From the NCBI GenBank assembly GCA_003545155.1, contig DQCH01000070.1, forward strand, positions 7,880 to 19,340: a stretch of DNA of 11,461 nucleotides, in the 5' to 3' direction. Under the pieces are notes generated by a model that did no database searches, was not told where the DNA came from, and saw only the letters and a program-made list of their open reading frames with translations. The translations under genes and the position numbers were made by a program. Source of the stretch: Candidatus Acetothermia bacterium (lineage in GTDB: Bacteria; Bipolaricaulota; Bipolaricaulia; UBA7950; UBA9294). Below are positions 6,825-11,461 of this stretch, piece after piece. Numbering within the stretch: the stretch's first letter is position 1; each line of letters begins with the position of its first letter.

Positions 6825-7382
6825 TTAGATGGTGCGCAGTTGCTTGCTCTTGAACTCGACCAGTTCCTCTACCTTCTTTGAGTATTCGTGGATCGTCTCG
6901 TCGTTCTTCTCGCGGTAACGGTGGTAATCGTCCTCTGAGATCTCGCCGTTACCCTTCATCTCTTCGAGCTTCTCGTTTGCATCCCGGCGGATGTTCCGCA
7001 GAGCGATCTTTGTTTCCTCGCCCTTGGCCTTGATGATCCGCGTCAGCTCCTCTCGGCGCTCCTCAGAAAGCCTAGGAATCTTGATCCGGATGACCTTCCC
7101 GTCATTGGTCGGGTTGAGGCCCAAATCGGCAGCGAGGATTGCCTTTTCAACAGCGCCCATCTGGGTTTTGTCATAGGGTTGCACCACTAGAAGATCCAGA
7201 CCCGGAGCTACGATAGTCGCTAGCTGCCTAATCGGGGTTGGGGCCCCGTAGTAATCGACAATGACGTCCTCGACCATGGCGGGGTTGGCTCGACCGGTCT
7301 GCACCTTGCCTAGATTACCTTTAAGCACCTCAATGCTTCGATCCATGTGCTCGAGCATCTCGCGCTTAGCCTGTTCTGGCAT
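6825..7382 (-). CDS. frr: Ribosome recycling factor
   Basis: With EF-G, this cytoplasmic factor splits the post-termination ribosome so the subunits can be reused. From the ATG at 7380-7382 the protein has 185 residues, the classical length. Strong family marks are VQTGRANPAMVEDVIVDYYG, then PIRQLATI, VQPYDKT, NPTNDGKVIRIKIPRLSEER and the C-terminal helix RNIRRDANEKL. A GTG three codons upstream keeps the frame, but it overlaps the GAGG ribosome site, which is well spaced (6-8 nt) for the ATG. It has its own strong promoter just upstream and is followed after only 29 nt by the atpI-like gene, so it probably leads the ATP synthase operon. frr usually follows pyrH, tsf or rpsB; none of these is next to it here. 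Confidence 0.98.
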   Translation of the reverse strand: MPEQAKREMLEHMDRSIEVLKGNLGKVQTGRANPAMVEDVIVDYYGAPTPIRQLATIVAPGLDLLVVQPYDKTQMGAVEKAILAADLGLNPTNDGKVIRIKIPRLSEERREELTRIIKAKGEETKIALRNIRRDANEKLEEMKGNGEISEDDYHRYREKNDETIHEYSKKVEELVEFKSKQLRTI

Positions 7383-7403
7383 AGGAAACACCTCAGTTAC
7401 GAA

Positions 7404-7432
7404 ATTGTAAAGCTATCGCCTTTTCAAGTCAA
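7404..7432 (-). promoter_or_regulatory. Sigma-70-type promoter for frr and the atp operon
   Basis: Read on the minus strand, the -35 box is TTGACT (7427-7432), then a 17-nt spacer, then the -10 box TACAAT (7404-7409). This is close to the TTGACA/TATAAT consensus at ideal spacing. Transcription should begin near 7397, leaving a leader of roughly 15 nt that carries the frr ribosome site. No comparable promoter was seen between the atp genes, so this site plausibly drives all nine genes down to atpD. Confidence 0.8.
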
Positions 7433-7458
7433 CGCAAGCCTCTTAAGCACCCTTATGC

Positions 7459-8415
7459 CTAGTGCTCACCCACCTTGCCCTCACAGTGGGTGAGGAGTGA
7501 GCGCAGTTTGGGAAGAGCCTGTTTCATCGCCTCTTCACCTGAACGGACCCCGTCGGCAGCCTTGAGGTAACTTACCCCATGGGGCAGATCCGGACGGATG
7601 ATCAGGTCCGCCGGCCACAGGGTCAGCTTAAGGTGAAGGATCTCCTGTTGGAAGATAGCCACTGATTGGTTGATGATACTGTAGATGCCTGGAAGGGGGC
7701 GCTCATGCTCTGGTCGCTCCCGAAACAGGTCCTCCAGTAGCTCCGTCAGGCTCCCAGGAACCCACGTGTGATTTATCAGTCCCTCGCGGAGGCCTTGGCC
7801 CAACCTATCCCACAAACTCCGCCCGGCTGGAGTGGTCGGTCTGGGTATTGGAACGATGTCCACCCCGATCACGAGGTCTGCCCCAAGCTCGCGGCAGACC
7901 CGCACCGGTAGCGGTTCGACAAGGCCACCGTCCACCAGCAGGTGCCCTTCCCATCGCACCGGATGGAAGATACCCGGGATCGAGCAGGAGGCGCGCATGG
8001 CATCGACCAACGGCCCGCGACGAAGGACCACCACCTCGCCAGTATCGATGTCACAGGCCACTGCGGCAAACGGAATGGAAAGCTCCTCGATCCGTGCATC
8101 GCCAAGCAGGGCACGGAGGTACTTACACAACTCACTTCCTGAACTTAAGCCCGCACGCGGAAAAGTGGGCAGGAAGCTTCGCATCACCTTGGGGAGGTCT
8201 GTATCCAGCCACTCCCGCTCGATCCGTTCCACAGAGACACCTGCTGCGTAGGCCCCGCCCACCATAGCTCCGATGCTCGAACCGACGATGGCGCAGATGG
8301 GTATACCCTCCCGCTCAAGGACCTTTAGGACACCGGCATGAGCTGATCCCCGTGCCCCTCCCGAGGCGAGGGCCAACCCAATCTTCACATTTTCAAGGCT
8401 AGCCAATCCTGTCAT
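7459..8415 (-). CDS. Patatin-like phospholipase (RssA type)
   Basis: Serine acyl hydrolase of the patatin family, 318 residues, predicted cytoplasmic or membrane-associated with no signal peptide. The family's parts are all present: the oxyanion loop GGARGSAHAG (19-28), the nucleophile elbow GSSIGAM (45-51) with S47, and the catalytic aspartate in VDGGLVEPLPV (161-171; D162) completing the Ser-Asp dyad. Bacterial relatives act on acyl esters or phospholipids; the natural substrate is unknown and cannot be read here. Residues after about 200 (the PRPTT to PEHERP region) are less conserved and have no recognised domain. The ATG at 8413-8415 has GAGGG six nt upstream. A 139-nt gap separates it from nadE, so it may have its own promoter. 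The frr promoter starts just after its stop codon. Confidence 0.92.
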   Translation of the reverse strand: MTGLASLENVKIGLALASGGARGSAHAGVLKVLEREGIPICAIVGSSIGAMVGGAYAAGVSVERIEREWLDTDLPKVMRSFLPTFPRAGLSSGSELCKYLRALLGDARIEELSIPFAAVACDIDTGEVVVLRRGPLVDAMRASCSIPGIFHPVRWEGHLLVDGGLVEPLPVRVCRELGADLVIGVDIVPIPRPTTPAGRSLWDRLGQGLREGLINHTWVPGSLTELLEDLFRERPEHERPLPGIYSIINQSVAIFQQEILHLKLTLWPADLIIRPDLPHGVSYLKAADGVRSGEEAMKQALPKLRSLLTHCEGKVGEH

Positions 8416-8554
8416 CGTATACCCTCTGATCCATTAACCGTTGGAGACACGTCCCTTTAACATCCGGAGGCAAGCTCCACCGCTACTAGGAAACAGTTGT
8501 AGCAGCCTACCTTGAGTGCGACGTTACCTCCATCAGACAAGATCGCCTTTCGCG

Positions 8555-9454
8555 TCAACCCCTTTTGTCCAAACCAAGCGGGAGCCTTCTCATCTTCCGC
8601 GCTTCTTCTACGGCCCGGCGCACCTCCACCACCGCCACTCTCTCCACCCCGACGATCTTCACCACTTCCTCATCGGTGCCCCCTTGGTCCAATAGGGAAA
8701 GGATGGGATCGAGCTCCGCATAGGAGAGCCCCAAGGCAAGCTCATCGGTGATCCCCGGGATGAGATCCGGGGAAGGGGGCTTCTCGATGATCGCCGCGGG
8801 CACGCCCAGGTAGCGGGCCAGCTCTCTCACCTGGGTCTTGTATAGGTGCCGGATGGAGTCGATATCGCATGCCCCGTCACCGTAGCGGTCATAGTGTCCT
8901 ACCTCCCATTCTGTACGGTTCGTAGTTCCTGCCACTGCATAGCCCAAGCGACTAGCATATTGGTAGAGCGTAATCATGCGCATCCGCAGCTTAGGCAGGG
9001 CGAAGCTCGCAAACGAGAACTCCGGCCGCTCGGCCGGCGGGCCCAGGGAGTGGATGAGGTAGGAGACCCCCGCCTTGCGTTTGAAGCGTTTATAGACCCT
9101 TCGCACCAACCATGGCCGAGCGGCGAAACGGGGGATGGGACGATACGCCCCCAGCGCCGAGAGGGCCGGGGTGAGCTCGATCTCCTCGCTTTTGATCCCA
9201 AGTTCCTTTGCCACCCGACGGGCGTCTTCGAGAGACTGCGGGGCAGAGTCCCGTTCAGGAAGAATGAGGCCATGGACCCTGCTTGGAGTGAGGGCACGCA
9301 CACAGAGATGAGCCACCACCGCTGAGTCCAACCCTCCAGAGAGGCCCAGGACCGCCCCTTTCTTCCCCAGCTCCTTCACTGTGTGGGAGATGAAGGTCAC
9401 AATCCTCTCGCTCTCCGCTTCAGGCTCGATAGTAAGCTCACGTTCCGTTCTCAC
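8555..9454 (-). CDS. nadE: NAD synthase, ammonia-dependent type (divergent)
   Basis: Last step of NAD biosynthesis: amidation of the deamido precursor through an adenylated intermediate, in the cytoplasm. It has 299 residues and no glutaminase domain, so ammonia (or a separate amidotransferase) would be the nitrogen source. The ATP pyrophosphatase loop LGLSGGLDSAVVA (36-48) is intact. GTTNRTEWEVGHYDRYGDG (176-194) and LYKTQVRELARYLGVP (204-219) match NadE. Several normally conserved stretches differ: the usual GNI-AR-RM region reads LPKLRMRM (153-160), and DGACDIDSI replaces the common DGG-DIEPI. An extra basic stretch of about 45 residues (105-150) precedes them. It may be a paralogue with a related substrate. 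It starts with GTG, with GGAGG nine nt upstream inside the preceding ubiB remnant, whose stop is 3 nt away. Confidence 0.85.
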   Translation of the reverse strand: MRTERELTIEPEAESERIVTFISHTVKELGKKGAVLGLSGGLDSAVVAHLCVRALTPSRVHGLILPERDSAPQSLEDARRVAKELGIKSEEIELTPALSALGAYRPIPRFAARPWLVRRVYKRFKRKAGVSYLIHSLGPPAERPEFSFASFALPKLRMRMITLYQYASRLGYAVAGTTNRTEWEVGHYDRYGDGACDIDSIRHLYKTQVRELARYLGVPAAIIEKPPSPDLIPGITDELALGLSYAELDPILSLLDQGGTDEEVVKIVGVERVAVVEVRRAVEEARKMRRLPLGLDKRG

Positions 9455-9457
9455 AGG

Positions 9458-9622
9458 TCACGACCTCCCTGATCGCATAATCGAAAGGAGAAACCAGCCA
9501 CTGAGGATGGCCGCCGCCACGTAGCCGATGAGCCCCAGGAGCGGCATCCCCCAGAGCCAAGGCTGCGTGCCGGACCGGATAATGAGTGATGTTCCAAAGA
9601 AACAACAGAAAGCTGAAACATT
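9458..9622 (-). pseudogene. UbiB/AarF (ABC1 kinase) C-terminal remnant
   Basis: A 54-codon open stretch, closed upstream by TAG (9623-9625) and ending in TGA (9458-9460). It has no ATG until codon 26. Its translation contains TSLIIRSGTQPWLWGMPLLG followed by LIGYVAAAILSGWFLLSI and ends MRSGRS. This is the typical C-terminal end of bacterial ABC1/UbiB/AarF atypical kinases, two membrane helices with 'GP.L.G.P.LGLIGF' between them. The kinase domain is absent, and an intact TetR gene ends only 40 nt upstream. The stop lies 3 nt before the nadE GTG, and the nadE ribosome site is inside this stretch, as if an intact ubiB once preceded nadE in an operon. A shorter real peptide from the ATG at codon 26 (29 aa, one helix) cannot be excluded. 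Confidence 0.65.
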
Positions 9623-9665
9623 CTAACTCCAACAAGTTCAGAGCTGTCATTCTGTCAATGCGGCG

Positions 9666-10271
9666 CTACGCAGGCTTTTCTTCCTGTCCGAGGTGCAACC
9701 AAAGCCAAATGGATCTGGCCAGTTCCTGCGGCCCTTCTTTCATGAATAGGGCTGCCGTTTCATCCTTGCCCAACGCCCGCAGGCTTACTGCCTCTACCAT
9801 CCCCAAGATCGTGTAAGCCGTCAGCAGGGGTTGGCATGGGCGAACCTCCCCCGTAGCAATCCCCTCGCGGATAATCTCAGCGACATAGCCTGCCACTTCA
9901 CCATAGAGGTCTTGGATCTTCGCCCTTAACACGGGGCTTGGATCGAACCGCTCGCGGAAGAAAAGCCTTGCAGCATCGCTCTTCTCCTGGAGGAGATCGA
10001 AGTGCATCTGAACGATCTGCTTGATTTGCTTTTGTAAGGGCAAGCCTTGCCCACGAAGCCTCTCCAGAAAACGCTGACGACGTTCGAGCTCCTCGTGCAT
10101 GATCCGCTCCAGGATCTCATCCTTGCTCTTGAAGTGGTGGTAGATGGCCCCGATGGAGACCTTGGCCGTCTGAGCGATCGCCCGCATGCCGGTCGCAGCG
10201 AACCCCTTTTGGGCAAAGAGTCGCTCGGCGGTACCGGTAATCTTCTCCTCTAACCTTCCTTGTCTTGTCAT
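9666..10271 (-). CDS. TetR/AcrR-family transcriptional repressor
   Basis: A DNA-binding regulator of 201 residues. The N-terminal helix-turn-helix is clear: ITGTAERLFAQKGFAATGMR (11-30), then AIAQTAKVSIGAIYHHFKSK (31-50) with the typical recognition helix GAIYHHF. The C-terminal ligand-binding part (about 60-201) is all-helical and has no recognised specificity. The ATG at 10269-10271 has no ribosome site and lies only 8 nt after the -10 box of its promoter. A perfect palindrome in that promoter suggests it represses itself. Related TetR genes often control lipid, drug-export or fatty-acid genes. Here the gene follows the LolA-like gene on the same strand but has its own promoter. A remnant of ubiB follows it after 40 nt. 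Confidence 0.93.
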   Translation of the reverse strand: MTRQGRLEEKITGTAERLFAQKGFAATGMRAIAQTAKVSIGAIYHHFKSKDEILERIMHEELERRQRFLERLRGQGLPLQKQIKQIVQMHFDLLQEKSDAARLFFRERFDPSPVLRAKIQDLYGEVAGYVAEIIREGIATGEVRPCQPLLTAYTILGMVEAVSLRALGKDETAALFMKEGPQELARSIWLWLHLGQEEKPA

Positions 10272-10279
10272 AATACCAA

Positions 10280-10308
10280 AGTATAACGAACGTTCGTTTT
10301 CAGTTCAA
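10280..10308 (-). promoter_or_regulatory. Promoter of the TetR gene (leaderless)
   Basis: On the minus strand the -35 box is TTGAAC (10303-10308), the spacer is 17 nt, and the -10 box is TATACT (10280-10285). Only 8 nt separate the -10 box from the ATG, so the expected start of transcription falls on or within a base or two of the ATG. No Shine-Dalgarno sequence would be transcribed. Confidence 0.75.
10285..10298. promoter_or_regulatory. Probable TetR operator, 14-bp perfect palindrome
   Basis: AACGAACGTTCGTT reads the same on both strands. It fills most of the spacer between the -35 and -10 boxes and shares one base with the -10 box. A repressor bound here would block RNA polymerase. The position and symmetry suit a TetR dimer site, so autorepression by the adjacent TetR protein is the natural inference. 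Confidence 0.75.
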
Positions 10309-10334
10309 CTCGAGGGTTATTAGGGTCGACTGCA

Positions 10335-10505
10335 TTAAGAGAGGATTTTCTGATCAGGACTTCGTTTGGTAAGAATTGACGTTGTATGAAACCCCTTGCC
10401 CGGGCAAAAGAGCCCCACTGCCTCAAGCTTACGCTTGGGGTCAAGCGCGATCCCTGAGGTAACGAAGTGGCCTGCGGAAACAAAGCCGCAGGCCACACAA
10501 CTCAT
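10335..10505 (-). CDS. Possible 56-residue protein with N-terminal CxxC
   Basis: A short ORF begins 5 nt after the stop codon of the LolA-like gene, with AGGAAAG directly before its ATG (10503-10505), and ends at TAA (10335-10337). The product starts MSCVACGFVSAGHF, with a CxxC pair at C3 and C6, and continues LDPKRKLEAVGLFCPGKG (21-38) with C34. That could be a small zinc-binding fold, but no family was recognised. Against it, the first third coincides with a perfect 11-bp hairpin that looks like a transcription terminator, and an ORF of this length can occur by chance. Codon third positions are about 55% G+C, which does not decide the matter. Confidence 0.25.
   Translation of the reverse strand: MSCVACGFVSAGHFVTSGIALDPKRKLEAVGLFCPGKGFHTTSILTKRSPDQKILS
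10467..10496 (-). terminator. Hairpin after the LolA-like gene, probable terminator
   Basis: Perfect inverted repeat: arms GTGGCCTGCGG (10486-10496 on the minus strand) and CCGCAGGCCAC (10467-10477), 11 bp, with an 8-nt loop. It starts 15 nt after the LolA-like stop codon. The tail on the minus strand is TTCGTT, only weakly T-rich, so termination efficiency is uncertain. The rest of the 239-nt gap up to TetR holds a 12-bp palindrome (TTGCCCGGGCAA, 10396-10407) and an imperfect 8-bp hairpin at 10421-10440, neither with a known role. Confidence 0.55.
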
Positions 10506-10510
10506 CTTTC

Positions 10511-11362
10511 CTAATCGATCAGTCCGTATACAGTTGGGTCGAACGAGTCCAGGTTCTCCGCGTCGAAAGTGTCGTCTGAGATCTCCTCATCAGGGCGTCT
10601 GCGTTCCCAGAAAGTAATCGTAGTCGAACTGCCTTCAAGGACGTCCTTAGCGATTATCTGATCGGCCGTGGCGTTTCCTTCAAACTCTCCCAGTTTGAGA
10701 ACCTCCATCGTTTTCTCCAGGTTTCCTGTCTCGTTGTAGTCTTCATTCTTGAGCATGAGCCAGGTATTTTCATCTACCCACATTTTTCCGCCAGGATAAT
10801 CAGTATCGGCATCCGGCTTGGCAGTCAGTGCAAGTACATATGCCACATGCTCTTCTCCATCGACGGTCAGCGTATCCTCACCGATCAGTTCCGCATCGTA
10901 CTTGTCCACGATCTCACGACTGCCAACATCTTGGTAAGAAAAGGTGCTTCCAGCAAAACTCTGCTTCTGCTTCTCGGCGACGAGCTCCTTGAGTATCCCC
11001 TGTTCCTCAGACCAGGGTAGGTACAGCCACGTGCGTGCACCCTCCCCTTCTGAAACCTTCACTGAGAGGAAGAGCGTTCCTGAAACATCCTCTGGTTCCA
11101 CAAAGTAGATAAGAGAGTATTCCTCTCCCCCTTCTACCTGCTTGGAAAGGCCAGCGAAACGGTTCTCTGAAGTAGTCCCGTCGGCGTACTGGTTATCGAA
11201 CTGAAGAGTGATGATCATACTCCCTTTGCTCAAGAACTGTGATTGCTCATCTACACGAGCAAGGATCTCATTCCCGGAGAGATCAGTTTGAGCGTAACCA
11301 ATCGCCCCAATCAGAGCAATGATCCCCAATGTAACAATACTAAATCGTTTCAAGCTCTTCAT
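10511..11362 (-). CDS. LolA-like outer membrane lipoprotein-sorting protein
   Basis: A secreted protein of 283 residues. It starts with a classical signal peptide (MKSLKRF, then hydrophobic IVTLGIIALIGAIGYA), with likely cleavage after residue 24. There is no lipobox cysteine, so it should be soluble in the periplasm. The mature part has the pattern of LolA-like proteins of the COG2834 kind. It has a short helix NEILARVDEQSQFLSKGSM (31-49), alternating beta strands such as SLIYFVEPEDVSGTLFL, then RTWLYLPW and GGKMWVDENTWLMLKNEDY. These form a half-open barrel that can hold a hydrophobic lipid-like ligand. Such genes commonly sit beside RND/MMPL exporters. The ATG has a perfect AAGGAGG six nt upstream and overlaps the stop of the preceding gene (ATGA). 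Cargo and true role are unknown. Confidence 0.78.
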   Translation of the reverse strand: MKSLKRFSIVTLGIIALIGAIGYAQTDLSGNEILARVDEQSQFLSKGSMIITLQFDNQYADGTTSENRFAGLSKQVEGGEEYSLIYFVEPEDVSGTLFLSVKVSEGEGARTWLYLPWSEEQGILKELVAEKQKQSFAGSTFSYQDVGSREIVDKYDAELIGEDTLTVDGEEHVAYVLALTAKPDADTDYPGGKMWVDENTWLMLKNEDYNETGNLEKTMEVLKLGEFEGNATADQIIAKDVLEGSSTTITFWERRRPDEEISDDTFDAENLDSFDPTVYGLID

Positions 11363-11461
11363 CTTTTGCCTCCTTCTAGCTGTTCTTTTTTGTTCTGGGA
11401 CTTATCCCTTTTCAACATCCAACTACTGGGGCGGGTGAGAAACTTCGGTTTCCAAGTTGCC
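11359..11461 (-). CDS. C-terminal end of an upstream gene (cut by window edge)
   Basis: The only frame open through the window edge encodes 33 residues, beginning ATWKPKFLTRP and ending in a lysine-rich tail (LKRDKSQNKKEQLEGGKR). Its TGA overlaps the ATG of the LolA-like gene as ATGA, typical of translationally coupled operon partners. A basic tail of this sort would suit the cytoplasmic end of a membrane protein. LolA-like genes often follow RND/MMPL transporters, so that is the best guess, but no family motif is visible in the part available. Confidence 0.5.
   Translation of the reverse strand, partial: ATWKPKFLTRPSSWMLKRDKSQNKKEQLEGGKR

Noticed and set aside
9438..9650. 70-codon minus-strand ORF overlapping the nadE start
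   Set aside because: Its second half reads an unlikely composition, while the neighbouring frame gives a clear UbiB/AarF C-terminal pattern. It also overruns the nadE ribosome site and start. A frameshift joining the hydrophobic start of this ORF to the other frame is possible but not needed.
10396..10407. 12-bp palindrome TTGCCCGGGCAA as a second operator or terminator
   Set aside because: It has no loop or T-run for termination and no promoter boxes around it. A palindrome of this length in a G+C-rich gap may be chance.
10268..10498. 76-codon minus-strand ORF in the gap before TetR
   Set aside because: It crosses the TetR promoter, the operator and the probable terminator, and has no protein-like pattern.

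Overview
All recognisable genes in this window lie on the minus strand, so the layout is described in transcription order, from high to low coordinates. The G+C content looks a little above 50%. Genes are tightly packed, GTG starts are common (atpA, atpH, atpF, atpE, nadE), and most genes have good GGAGG-type ribosome binding sites. A LolA-like periplasmic protein suggests a two-membrane bacterium. A sodium-type c-ring motif suggests an anaerobic, energy-limited or thermophilic lineage. The protein style recalls deep-branching candidate phyla such as Bipolaricaulota (Acetothermia/OP1), but this is a guess from impression, not a placement.

11461-9458: The window opens with the 3' end of an unidentified gene. 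It overlaps, by ATGA, a secreted LolA-like 'outer membrane lipoprotein-sorting' protein. A strong hairpin follows, possibly lying inside a 56-codon ORF. Next is a TetR regulator whose promoter is nearly consensus, carries a perfect 14-bp palindrome in its spacer, and sits so close to the ATG that the mRNA should be essentially leaderless. Immediately after TetR is a 54-codon open stretch matching the two C-terminal membrane helices of UbiB/AarF-type ABC1 kinases. It looks like the remnant of a mostly deleted gene.

9454-7459: A divergent ammonia-type NAD synthase (nadE) starts 3 nt after the ubiB remnant. After a 139-nt gap comes a patatin-like serine phospholipase of the RssA type.

7432-469: A near-consensus sigma-70 promoter (TTGACT, 17 nt, TACAAT) precedes frr (ribosome recycling factor). 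An F-type ATP synthase operon follows in the order atpI-like, atpB (a), atpE (c), atpF (b), atpH (delta), atpA (alpha), atpG (gamma), atpD (beta). The genes overlap or are separated by a few nucleotides, so one transcript from the frr promoter could carry all nine. Subunit c has the two-carboxylate arrangement (E41 in helix 1, E74-S75-T76 and Y79 in helix 2) known from sodium-driven rotors. The epsilon gene atpC is absent from its usual place after atpD.

473-1: atpD is flanked on both sides by the same unusual repeat: arrays of an 8-nt unit (ATTGAGTG-like) that flip orientation in the middle and so can fold into long imperfect hairpins. The stop codons of atpG and atpD fall at the same position inside the same repeat unit. 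A SAM-dependent methyltransferase, cut by the window edge, follows.

The main points of interest are the octamer arrays around atpD together with the missing atpC, the predicted sodium c-ring, the ubiB remnant, and the leaderless autoregulated TetR gene. No mobile element, CRISPR array, tRNA or rRNA was seen.
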